This document shows positions 1 through 7,659 of a DNA stretch of 12,638 nt, in pieces. Numbering within the stretch: position 1 is the first letter of the stretch; the number at the start of each line of letters is the position of its first letter. The stretch is from Paraglaciecola arctica. GTDB lineage: Bacteria; Pseudomonadota; Gammaproteobacteria; Enterobacterales; Alteromonadaceae. The translations under genes and the position numbers were made by a program. Location of the stretch: positions 1 through 12,638 of the forward strand of contig QIJM01000661.1 of assembly GCA_003232445.1 (NCBI GenBank). The letters run 5' to 3'. The notes beneath the pieces were generated by a model that did no database searches, was not told where the DNA came from, and saw only the letters and a program-made list of their open reading frames with translations.

Positions 1-21
1 GTTGCTCACATCAGCAAATAA
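1..21 (+). CDS. gapA: Glyceraldehyde-3-phosphate dehydrogenase, last six codons (partial)
   Basis: The first 18 bases read VAHISK followed by a TAA stop. This matches the C-terminal helix end of bacterial GapA, whose E. coli form ends in IAHISK. The gene lies immediately upstream of a yeaD homologue, the same order as gapA-yeaD in enterics, and a strong intrinsic terminator follows 57 bp later. Only the tail is visible, so the call rests on a six-residue match plus synteny. GapA is the glycolytic enzyme that oxidises glyceraldehyde 3-phosphate to 1,3-bisphosphoglycerate with NAD+ in the cytoplasm. Confidence 0.75.
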   Translation, partial: VAHISK

Positions 22-78
22 ATATTTTGCCGAATTAATACCAATCCATCCTAACAATTAGCCACTGAAATATGTTAC

Positions 79-106
79 AAAGGCGGCTATCTAAGTCGCC
101 TTTTTT
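79..106 (+). terminator. Intrinsic terminator after gapA
   Basis: AAAGGCG (79-85) pairs with CGCCTTT (97-103). The stem extends inward through G-T, C-G and T-A pairs to about 10 bp, with a 5-nt loop (89-93). A run of six T (101-106) follows, partly used in the stem. This is a classical rho-independent terminator for the upstream gene. The opposite strand has only a short T tract (TTTG), so it would be a weaker terminator for minus-strand readthrough. It sits 23 bp before the yeaD ATG, so yeaD expression must come from readthrough or from a weak local promoter that I could not identify. Confidence 0.85.
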
Positions 107-129
107 AGTCCCCCTTATTGAGAACTCAC

Positions 130-969
130 ATGCTACTGACTGACTCAACAAACATCATTACTCGAGACAATATTCAGCTATTACATATTGATAACACCTT
201 TGCCACCGCTGAAATCTCTTTATTTGGTGGGCATATTTTGAGTTTCAAACCAAAACATGATGACAGAGAACGCTTGTGGGTAAGCCAAAATGCTTTATTC
301 GACGGTAAAACCCCCATTCGTGGTGGCGTACCTATTTGCTGGCCGTGGTTTGGTGATCATCCATCCAATACTGAGGTAGCAGCTCATGGCTATGTGCGTA
401 CACAAACTTGGGAAATTCTCAATACCGAAGAAACGGATACTGGAACAACCATCACTCTAAAACCGCAAACTAGTGCAAGCGATGGATTTGAAGGCAACGC
501 ACAACTAACCTTAGCGGTGCATGTTGGAAAACAGTTAAACATACAATTGCGCACCACCAACCTTGGTGACACCCCATTAACTTATAACTGCGCGCTACAT
601 AGTTATTTTGCCATTTCAGATATCAACAGGTGTAAGTTGTTAGGCTTGTCTGAGCAATACTCAGATAAAACTCGTGGTTACCAAATGTTCGACACACCGC
701 AACCGTACCGATTTAGCGAAGAAACTGACAGGGTACATCTGCAACAACCAAGAACACTCACGATCATCGATGAACAAATTAAAACCGACATACTATCTTC
801 AGGCCATGACAGCATAGTGGTATGGAATCCATGGCAAGATAACTCCATTAGTATGCAAGACATGGCGGATGATAGTTACCTTACGATGTTATGTGTGGAG
901 ACGGCGATTACCCAAGGTCAAGAAGTAGCGCCAAAAGACACCCACAGACTTGAACAAGTTATTTGTTAA
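130..969 (+). CDS. yeaD: D-hexose-6-phosphate mutarotase (aldose 1-epimerase superfamily)
   Basis: Predicted 279-aa cytoplasmic enzyme interconverting alpha and beta anomers of glucose 6-phosphate and related hexose 6-phosphates. Family signatures, counted from the ATG at 130: the phosphate/sugar-binding block RGGVPICWPWFG (about 64-75), AHGYVR (85-90), the LHSYF block carrying the catalytic His (about His157), and VETA near the C-terminus carrying the catalytic Glu (about Glu257). Length is normal for the YeaD/YMR099c group. A TTG at 118 would add four residues, but the ATG is preferred because it starts where the family alignment begins and has a GAGA sequence 6 nt upstream. The gene follows gapA as in enterics, which suits a role beside glycolysis. 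Its last 11 bp overlap the 3' end of the convergent glycosyltransferase gene, so no terminator separates the two. Confidence 0.93.
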   Translation: MLLTDSTNIITRDNIQLLHIDNTFATAEISLFGGHILSFKPKHDDRERLWVSQNALFDGKTPIRGGVPICWPWFGDHPSNTEVAAHGYVRTQTWEILNTEETDTGTTITLKPQTSASDGFEGNAQLTLAVHVGKQLNIQLRTTNLGDTPLTYNCALHSYFAISDINRCKLLGLSEQYSDKTRGYQMFDTPQPYRFSEETDRVHLQQPRTLTIIDEQIKTDILSSGHDSIVVWNPWQDNSISMQDMADDSYLTMLCVETAITQGQEVAPKDTHRLEQVIC

Positions 970-2428
970 TCACTTGGGCGTATTCTATTTCTAGATGCTT
1001 TTCGGTAAACATATTAATTTGCTGGTAAAGGTTTTGCCTGGCACTACGAGGGTCGTTATATAAGTCACGTTGCAATTTGAGTAAATCTTGCTCAACATCA
1101 ATATCATAGCCAGAGCTAATGCAAACCAGATCTAGATTGTCCTGCACACAGGCTTCTTTAAGTGTTTTACCCAGATACTCTGTACTCCAGGGTAAAGCCT
1201 CTAAATCTGGCCAAGGCTGGCAGTTTGCCATGATAACGACTCCACCATCTTCTGCATTACTCAGCACTACGTCATGTATTGTCAGTGCTTGGCAAGTCTG
1301 TTGGTAATGTTTAACTGTGAGCATGGGCGCATCAGTACCTATAAACACAAGCCTGTCGTGGCCAAGCGCCCTAAGCTGTTTATCGATACTATTAATACGC
1401 AGCCCTAAATTACCACTATTTTGCACAATAACACTATGTGGTCTGTCTAATAGCGAACTTGCCCACACTACGTCCTCTTTGTTAGAAATAGTTAATACCA
1501 CTTGCCCAGGCCAAGCGTTGGCATCTTCAAGGGCACAGTCTAGTAATGCTTGCGCAATACTAAAAGCAGATTTAGCGCCAATAGTCGCCGCCAATCTTTG
1601 TTTGCCCTGATAGATTAAAGGCCGTTTACAGAATATGACTAACGTCGCTTGGCAAGCCGTTTGAAAACGAGTGTCATCCTTGGTTTTGACCGTGGTCGTA
1701 TGTGCTGCTAAATAACTTGCCTGTTGAACACGTAACTTTGTAATCATACCGAGGATCCCGAATCCTGCCCCAATAGCCCCTTTTAATGTGCCACTAATTT
1801 TTGAGGTGCCAATACGTACCTTAGAATCCACTGCACACTCAATCGTGACAAACTTATGCTGAATCGCTTTCACTTGCATTTCTACCGTCCAGCCATAACG
1901 CTCATCTTTCATGTCAAGCTGTGTTAGTACACAGGACTTTATTGCTCTAAATGGCCCAAGGTCAGAAATAGGATGTTTCCATAATAATCGGATCAATATG
2001 GCAGACAACCAATTGCCAAAAAGTTGAACTGGAGTGAGCGCCCCCTCCTCAATTTCACCTAAAGTACGGGAGCCAATTGATAAATCGGCACCATCAACGA
2101 TAGCATCTAAAAGAGCAATAGCCTGAGGTATAAAACAAGAATCATCTGCATCAACAAACAACACAATATCGCACGGATCTAATCCTGCGATTGCGCTCTG
2201 GCATGCTTTGCCGTAACCCCGTTGTTTTTGAAAAACAAGCTTGGCTCCTGCCTTGAAGGCAACATGTGCTGTTTTATCAGTGGAACCATTGTCGCAGACA
2301 ACTATTTCATCGATAATGTTTTGCCCGTCTGCATTTTTCAATTTCCACAGATCATGAATAACATGTGTTATAGACTGCTCCTCATTTAAAGCAGGTATCA
2401 CCACCGAAACTCGTTGCTGTTTAAACAT
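959..2428 (-). CDS. GT2 glycosyltransferase (DPM1-like) fused to a DUF2064 nucleotidyltransferase-like domain
   Basis: A 489-aa two-domain protein. Residues about 6-235 are a GT-A fold family 2 glycosyltransferase: VSVVIPALNEE at the start, DNGSTD (46-51), the metal-binding DAD (93-95), DLGPFRAI (156-163), a YGWTVEMQ block (178-185) and SKISGT (209-214). This is the pattern of bacterial dolichyl/polyprenyl-phosphate sugar synthase-like enzymes, which transfer a sugar from an NDP-sugar to a lipid phosphate on the cytoplasmic face. Residues about 262-455 match DUF2064 (TIGR04282-type, related to CofC nucleotidyltransferases): CKRP..GKQRLA, GNLGLR, FIGTDAP, NAEDGG, PWST and YDIDVEQDL. The two domains occur as separate neighbouring genes elsewhere. 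A linker lies at about 236-260, and about 34 residues follow the DUF2064 domain. It starts 3 nt after the flavoprotein gene, with AAGG about 9 nt before the ATG, and ends the operon. Sugar and acceptor specificity cannot be read from the sequence. Confidence 0.88.
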   Translation of the reverse strand: MFKQQRVSVVIPALNEEQSITHVIHDLWKLKNADGQNIIDEIVVCDNGSTDKTAHVAFKAGAKLVFQKQRGYGKACQSAIAGLDPCDIVLFVDADDSCFIPQAIALLDAIVDGADLSIGSRTLGEIEEGALTPVQLFGNWLSAILIRLLWKHPISDLGPFRAIKSCVLTQLDMKDERYGWTVEMQVKAIQHKFVTIECAVDSKVRIGTSKISGTLKGAIGAGFGILGMITKLRVQQASYLAAHTTTVKTKDDTRFQTACQATLVIFCKRPLIYQGKQRLAATIGAKSAFSIAQALLDCALEDANAWPGQVVLTISNKEDVVWASSLLDRPHSVIVQNSGNLGLRINSIDKQLRALGHDRLVFIGTDAPMLTVKHYQQTCQALTIHDVVLSNAEDGGVVIMANCQPWPDLEALPWSTEYLGKTLKEACVQDNLDLVCISSGYDIDVEQDLLKLQRDLYNDPRSARQNLYQQINMFTEKHLEIEYAQVINK

Positions 2429-2431
2429 AAA

Positions 2432-4762
2432 TTATGCCTTAACCTGAAATATCACTTCAGACATTTGTACTGGGCTAGCGGCTAATGTGTCAGTTTTCAA
2501 CATTTTGCCTGTTTTAGTGTTTATCTCTCCAAAGCTTAAGGTGCCAGTTGGGCAACTAGACACACATGCCGAACAACGTACACATTGGGGATCTTCCATA
2601 GGTTTGCCTTTGTTGGCAAAGTTCATCACATCAATACCTTGATGGCATACGCTAGTACAGATATTACAGCTAATACATTTACTTTTATCTGAGAATATTC
2701 TGAACTTACTGAAACGCGCATAAATGTGCATTAAGGCGGCCAAGGGACAAGCAAATCTGCACCAAGTACGCCCAGAAAACTTAAAGTACAAACCGACACC
2801 TAAAATGCCCCCTATAAGCACATCAACCGTCCATTTCCAGCTAAAAGGATTAACCAATTTGTAGTCGCTGTTTTCGCCTTTTAGCAACAAATCAAATGAG
2901 GTATGCATCCAACTGTCACTCCATATCCAACCGCCAATTCTGACAATGAGTAAAACAAACGCGGCGATTAATAGTACTTGCCCAAGCATATTAAGTTTGT
3001 TCCAAAATGCACCATGGGGCATTTTATGACGTTGGTTGTCCCCCATAGTCTCGGCCAATGCACCACATGAACATATCCAGCCACAATATGAGCCTTTACC
3101 AAACTTCCACACTAATAAAGGGATCAACACGAAGGTTTGAATAGCACTGATGATCAACCAACCCACAATCGGTGTGGGTGTAAAGACGTTATATACATTT
3201 AATGGCCAAGCCAGAATAAATCCATATGCATGCCAAAATGCACGAGGATGTCCCCACTCAGGCCATTGATGGTTAGCTAACTCTTGGACTGATATATAAG
3301 CTGGAAACAAACTATCTGCGATAGATTTACCCATTCCCGCGTCAAACATCCCCAAATATCCCATCCAAGGTAAGAAAATTTCAGGTAACAAAAACAAAGG
3401 GATCAGTTGGATCAAAAACAAGCACAGTGTTTGTACTTTGACATAAGGGGTTTTACGCCTCTGCACACGCCGCCAACCAAAAATACCAATACAAGATGTA
3501 TACAAAAGGGTGTAATAGAAAGAACGGCTTTTCATCGACACAGCTAAGGTACCAATTAAAGTGGTGCGGTCTTCTACTTGTGTTTGCCACCAAGCATTAA
3601 TACCCGAAAGCCAGCTTGGCATGGCATTCGGAAAGTCTGTTGTCGACCAGATCGAATTTAAAAAGCCAAAATTTTTCCAGTCATATAATGCAATGGCAAA
3701 TACCATAAATAAGGCAAAAAACACCCATCCCATAGGACGACTTTCACCACTAACAGCCATGCCACTGCGCCGGAAAAAATCCAGCGGAGTTTCACGCCCC
3801 AGCATACTCAATACCGCATCGTTTTGAATCGATACTTGATGATTGTCTGGTGTGAAAATTTCGACACTATTATCTGTAATTCTATTAACCCGAGATTGCC
3901 TTAATACTGTGATTTTACCTGTGGTTTCAGCTTGCTCTAGCTTGTCAATATTCTCTTGTTTGGGTCGCGTAAAGTCTGTATTTCGATAAGATAGTGTGAC
4001 TTTCCCCCCTGCATCTGACACTGCTAGCGCCGATTCAATGGCACTGTCTCCGCCGCCTACAACCAACACATTTTTATCTGTGTATGTTTTTGGATCATGC
4101 AGCCTGTTAACGGCTTTTTCTTCTCCTTCAACGCCTAGTTGACGAAACTTGCCTGAACGGCCTATGGCAATGACAACTTTATGGGCTTTTAAACCGGCAC
4201 TGTCTTCTAACATCACCATAAGACCTTTGCCATCTCGCTTGATATGGGTGGCATTGGCTATAATAGGTTTGATTTCGGCATTTTTTGCTGTTTGTAGCAG
4301 ACTGGCTAATAAGGTTTCTTTAACCGACACATCACCGTCAAACTTCAATTTCCCTGCAGGTTGCATCTGGGTAGGATAGGTGAAAATAGGTTTCGCTTTT
4401 GGAAAATTCACAATAGTAGAGAAGGCCTGGCTAGCTTCAAGCATGATAAAACTGAGACCACTATTTTTAGCTTCAATTGCTGCGGCATAACCACTTACTC
4501 CAGCACCAATAATGATCACGTCGACTCGTTCATGCTCAATATTACGTTTTGCAAAACTGGGATCAGCAATAATGTTTTGAATGGCTCGGGCACCGGTATC
4601 CGCAGAAAACTTGAGCAGAGGCACACCTGTCAAATCGCCTACCACATAAGTACCCGGTAGCGATGTGCTACCATCGGCATTTAATACAGGCAATTTTTCT
4701 GGCTTACCATCAGGCCATTGACCATGCAGCCAGTGAGTATAATCTTTAAGCTGCTTGAGCAT
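2432..4762 (-). CDS. Membrane flavoprotein oxidoreductase fused to a NapH/NosR-like 4Fe-4S module
   Basis: A 776-aa protein counted from the ATG at 4762. An N-terminal segment (about 36-66) reads LPGTYVVGDLTGVPLL, the GD-type FAD-binding motif normally found at the C-terminal end of thioredoxin reductase-like enzymes. Next comes the FAD-binding GAGVSG (86-91), then the NAD(P)H-binding VVGGGDSAIESA (234-245). From about 344 the chain becomes membranous with roughly six hydrophobic spans. It carries two cysteine pairs of the NapH/NosR/CcoG type, YCGWICSCGAL (about 559-569) and WCRFACP (about 667-673). Two [4Fe-4S] motifs follow: C696, C699, C702, C706 (last Cys followed by His, not Pro) and C727, C730, C733, C737-P. 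The predicted role is electron transfer from NAD(P)H through FAD and Fe-S clusters to a membrane or periplasmic acceptor, which is unknown. The start was chosen for its AGGA 9 nt upstream; a TTG at 4795 is possible. It overlaps the upstream GT-C gene by 17 bp. Confidence 0.85.
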   Translation of the reverse strand: MLKQLKDYTHWLHGQWPDGKPEKLPVLNADGSTSLPGTYVVGDLTGVPLLKFSADTGARAIQNIIADPSFAKRNIEHERVDVIIIGAGVSGYAAAIEAKNSGLSFIMLEASQAFSTIVNFPKAKPIFTYPTQMQPAGKLKFDGDVSVKETLLASLLQTAKNAEIKPIIANATHIKRDGKGLMVMLEDSAGLKAHKVVIAIGRSGKFRQLGVEGEEKAVNRLHDPKTYTDKNVLVVGGGDSAIESALAVSDAGGKVTLSYRNTDFTRPKQENIDKLEQAETTGKITVLRQSRVNRITDNSVEIFTPDNHQVSIQNDAVLSMLGRETPLDFFRRSGMAVSGESRPMGWVFFALFMVFAIALYDWKNFGFLNSIWSTTDFPNAMPSWLSGINAWWQTQVEDRTTLIGTLAVSMKSRSFYYTLLYTSCIGIFGWRRVQRRKTPYVKVQTLCLFLIQLIPLFLLPEIFLPWMGYLGMFDAGMGKSIADSLFPAYISVQELANHQWPEWGHPRAFWHAYGFILAWPLNVYNVFTPTPIVGWLIISAIQTFVLIPLLVWKFGKGSYCGWICSCGALAETMGDNQRHKMPHGAFWNKLNMLGQVLLIAAFVLLIVRIGGWIWSDSWMHTSFDLLLKGENSDYKLVNPFSWKWTVDVLIGGILGVGLYFKFSGRTWCRFACPLAALMHIYARFSKFRIFSDKSKCISCNICTSVCHQGIDVMNFANKGKPMEDPQCVRCSACVSSCPTGTLSFGEINTKTGKMLKTDTLAASPVQMSEVIFQVKA

Positions 4763-6134
4763 AATTTTTGTTCCTGTTTTTATAAGTAATAACAACCATT
4801 CTGTCGACCACCAGTCCCACTAACATCCCCAAGCCCAGCAGTGTAATTGGCCAACTGGCAGGCTCCCATATGCCGCAGCACGCAAATTGATTTTGAACTT
4901 CGTAAGACATAGGTAAAAGCACCAACCACAGCAACATAAAGATATTAGGCGACAGTGCAAATAAGGGAACAAGTGGCATTAAATACCATGGAAATATCAC
5001 AGGTGTGATAAGCAAAGGGATCATCAATGACCATTGTAAAGTCTTGGGGTTAAATACTTGATATTTGTCACTATCGCGCCAACTGAAATAGACAACCAAT
5101 GCCAATCCCACTATGACGAATAGTGCCAAGCAGATCACCAGTAACTGCGGTGTTAGATTAGTTTCGAGAAAATTAAATAGCGGAGATCCATTGCGCCATT
5201 TACTAAAAAAGGTAGCAATACTGCCAATAGGTTGTAATCCCAATAAATAAGCCAACCCATAACCTGCCAATAAAGTACACAATGCGCCGAGCCCTAATAC
5301 AAACATATTGGAAAAACGTTTGAGTGATAATGCCAAGGGCAGTAAGAGTAGTAACGGCAGCATTTTACTTAGCCCGCCAAGTCCCAATACTATTCCACAT
5401 ATAAATAAGCGTTTGTTCTGCCAAAAATATAATGCGGCACTGACAGCTAAGGTTGAAAAAATATCAATATGTGCGCCTTCACCGGTTTCTAAAATCAATA
5501 TGGGTGATAAGGCAACAAACGCAATATGCTGCAATTTACAGTATCGCTTCAAGACCAAAAGCATCAATAAAAGTGTGCCTATACCCGCTAAAGTCACTAA
5601 AATTTTCCATGCCAAAAGTGCATTATCTACACCGGCAGAAGCTGCTAAGCTGAATAGGCCGATTGCTAGTGGTGGATATAGGGTGGTATATTTTGCATGT
5701 TCACTAGGGGTGGGCCACTGGGTGCGCAGCACTTCAAGAGGTTTGGCATCGTGGCTAATTCTATAGGGATCAAAACCACTGACGGTAATTTTTCCGTCGA
5801 ACAAATAGCGATCAACGTCGTTTGATGTGTAAGGCTCGACTGGCACTAACAATACTCTGGCGGCAATAGCGACAACAATGAGCCATTTAAAATCGCTTAT
5901 TTTGTTTGTTTGAGGGCTCGTCAGCCAAGCGGTAAACATGGCGGTGGCTAACACACAATACTGACTTATTACCAGCCAGCCTAGCTTAAGAACGTGATGC
6001 TGTGCCCAATCTTGCACATTCAACCACAAGCTAAAGCCTACCGTTATCAATGCACATAACAAACTGACGTAATGTATTGTTGGATGTGACTTAGGTTGCA
6101 ACAAGGCTGGTAAGAAAAAACGCAGGTTTGTCAT
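4746..6134 (-). CDS. GT-C family membrane glycosyltransferase (copy 1)
   Basis: A 462-aa polytopic protein with about ten or more hydrophobic segments. The first large loop after the second or third span carries the acidic signature expected of GT-C enzymes: SNDVDRYLFDG (104-114) followed by GFDPY (120-124). Further conserved blocks are TLYPPLA, GAHIDI, GGLSKMLP and FPWYLMP. The architecture resembles mannosyltransferase/DUF2029 (GT87)-like proteins, which use polyprenyl-phosphate sugars on the periplasmic side of the inner membrane. The gene at 9687-11213 shares all these blocks, so the two are paralogues with probably different linkages or acceptors. The ATG lies 4 nt after the stop of the CslA-like gene and has no clear Shine-Dalgarno sequence, so translation is probably coupled. 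Donor, acceptor and linkage are not predictable here. Confidence 0.82.
   Translation of the reverse strand: MTNLRFFLPALLQPKSHPTIHYVSLLCALITVGFSLWLNVQDWAQHHVLKLGWLVISQYCVLATAMFTAWLTSPQTNKISDFKWLIVVAIAARVLLVPVEPYTSNDVDRYLFDGKITVSGFDPYRISHDAKPLEVLRTQWPTPSEHAKYTTLYPPLAIGLFSLAASAGVDNALLAWKILVTLAGIGTLLLMLLVLKRYCKLQHIAFVALSPILILETGEGAHIDIFSTLAVSAALYFWQNKRLFICGIVLGLGGLSKMLPLLLLLPLALSLKRFSNMFVLGLGALCTLLAGYGLAYLLGLQPIGSIATFFSKWRNGSPLFNFLETNLTPQLLVICLALFVIVGLALVVYFSWRDSDKYQVFNPKTLQWSLMIPLLITPVIFPWYLMPLVPLFALSPNIFMLLWLVLLPMSYEVQNQFACCGIWEPASWPITLLGLGMLVGLVVDRMVVITYKNRNKNYAQAA
4772..4775 (-). promoter_or_regulatory. Shine-Dalgarno deciding the flavoprotein start
   Basis: AGGA on the minus strand lies 9 nt before the ATG at 4762. 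It favours that ATG over the in-frame TTG at 4795, which would lengthen the overlap with the upstream gene to 50 bp. Confidence 0.6.
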
Positions 6135-6138
6135 TATG

Positions 6139-7659
6139 TTAAGGCTGCTGCTTTAACTTAAATTGACCATTAAAACTATGATAAGCCGCGTCAACAAACC
6201 CCAACATAAGTAGTAACAAAAAAGGTAATACAAACCACATTTGCGCATAGACTGCCCATAAAAAAACCACTGTGTAGATCATGGCAAGTAGTAGCTCAAC
6301 AAACGCATCTTTGGGTGGCACAGTTTTATACAATTGCTCAGCAATTGCAGAAGGTTTATTTTCACTGTTGTCCACAGGCAAGGCTGCTTGACCTAAATCA
6401 CCACTTTTTGGAGTACGCACAAATTCACTTTCTTTACCACGCAACGCTTCGGTGGCAGCCTTGGCGTTATTAAAAGCCAGTTGGATCCCTAACAACATCA
6501 GACGAGGCACATTCAAAAATGCAGTTTTCATTGAACGCTTTAAGGCATATTGACCAAAAACCAAGTACACAAGGTGACCCCCAGAAGACAAAGCTAACAG
6601 TGGTAAGTCCAACCACAAAATATATTCCATTGAATAATAAGCTCTGATCCAAATACTGGGTAAAAGTAGAAAAGTGGTGTGAAACAACATGATTAAATAA
6701 GCCAAATTATTGGATAAATGATAGGTCGCTTCTAACTTTGCTTTAAAACTAATGGGGGAACGCCAGACCTTACCCAGTAGCTTTTTCATAACTTGAACAC
6801 CACCTTTGACCCATCGATGCTGCTGACTTTTGAATGCATTCATGTCGGCTGGCAATTCACCCTGACAACTGACGGCATTTAAGTACTGCATTTTCCAACC
6901 GCGCATTTGAGCACGATAACTGAGATCTAAGTCTTCTGTGAGGGTGTCGGCGCTCCAATGACCAGCATCAATGATAGCTTCAGTACGCCACATGCCGGCT
7001 GTGCCATTGAAGTTAAGTAAAACACCACTGCTACAACGCACTCTTTGCTCAATACCAAAATGCGCATCAAGCACCATAGCTTGGGTTTGAGTAAGCTTAC
7101 TGCTGAAACGGTTTAGGTGTTCCCAGCGATACTGCACCATACCAACGACGTCGTCGGCAAAGTGGTCGATGGTATCGCGCAATAGGCTGGGATGAGGAGT
7201 GAAATCAGCATCAAATATTGCAATAAATTCACCCGTTGAGTATTGCATGGCATGTTTTAACGCGCCTGCTTTGTAACCCACACGATCTGTTCTTCTCACA
7301 TGGGTAATATCAAGGCCGTTAGCTTTGTGATGCGTCACTCTAGCGGCAATTAGGCCGATTGTTTCATCAGTTGAATCATCAACAATTTGGATTTGCAAAC
7401 GATCTTTTGGGTAGTCAAAAGCCGCTACCGCATCGACAACTCGTTGGGCAACGGTGCGCTCATTATAAAGAGGAACTTGCACGGTTAACTTAGGTAATAC
7501 TGTAAATTTCTTATTGGCAACGGGCTCATCATGGCGATGAAAATACCAACGCAACACCATAGACAGTCGATGTAAACCAAAAATACACAGCACCAGTAAC
7601 AAGCTAAAGTGAACGCCCAACACTAAGGTTGCCCATATAGGTACGTCGCTAGAAAACAC
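6139..7659 (-). CDS. Processive GT2 beta-glycan synthase, CslA/cellulose synthase-like
   Basis: A 506-aa inner-membrane family 2 glycosyltransferase. One N-terminal membrane span (about 8-30) is followed by a cytosolic catalytic domain with VPLYNER (62-68), DDST (94-97), GYKAGALK (128-135), the metal-binding DAD (150-152), FNGTAGMWR (217-225), TED (241-243, likely catalytic Asp243) and QQHRW (279-283). Several C-terminal spans follow (about 312-338, 344-370, 380-396, 452-490). The D,D,D,QxxRW set marks a processive synthase. The spacing and the FNGTAG.WR, ELP and QQHRW blocks are very close to plant CslA mannan/glucomannan synthases. It lacks the PilZ domain of bacterial BcsA, and no bcsB or bcsC neighbour is present, so it is not a standard cellulose operon. 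The GTG start overlaps the upstream gene by 11 bp and has AGGA 7 nt before it. The polymer made (mannan, glucan or a glycolipid) is not determinable. Confidence 0.87.
   Translation of the reverse strand: MFSSDVPIWATLVLGVHFSLLLVLCIFGLHRLSMVLRWYFHRHDEPVANKKFTVLPKLTVQVPLYNERTVAQRVVDAVAAFDYPKDRLQIQIVDDSTDETIGLIAARVTHHKANGLDITHVRRTDRVGYKAGALKHAMQYSTGEFIAIFDADFTPHPSLLRDTIDHFADDVVGMVQYRWEHLNRFSSKLTQTQAMVLDAHFGIEQRVRCSSGVLLNFNGTAGMWRTEAIIDAGHWSADTLTEDLDLSYRAQMRGWKMQYLNAVSCQGELPADMNAFKSQQHRWVKGGVQVMKKLLGKVWRSPISFKAKLEATYHLSNNLAYLIMLFHTTFLLLPSIWIRAYYSMEYILWLDLPLLALSSGGHLVYLVFGQYALKRSMKTAFLNVPRLMLLGIQLAFNNAKAATEALRGKESEFVRTPKSGDLGQAALPVDNSENKPSAIAEQLYKTVPPKDAFVELLLAMIYTVVFLWAVYAQMWFVLPFLLLLMLGFVDAAYHSFNGQFKLKQQP

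Noticed and set aside
959..2428. An arsenosugar biosynthesis locus, because DUF2064 and GT2 occur there
   Set aside because: No ArsS-type radical SAM gene or arsenic methyltransferase is present in the window.
2432..4762. A nitrate or nitrous oxide reductase accessory gene (napH or nosR)
   Set aside because: Only the C-terminal membrane/Fe-S module matches; there is a large flavin domain and no denitrification gene nearby.
5308..5766. A 152-codon plus-strand open frame
   Set aside because: It is antisense to the well-supported GT-C gene and its translation has no family features, so it is a shadow of the opposite strand.
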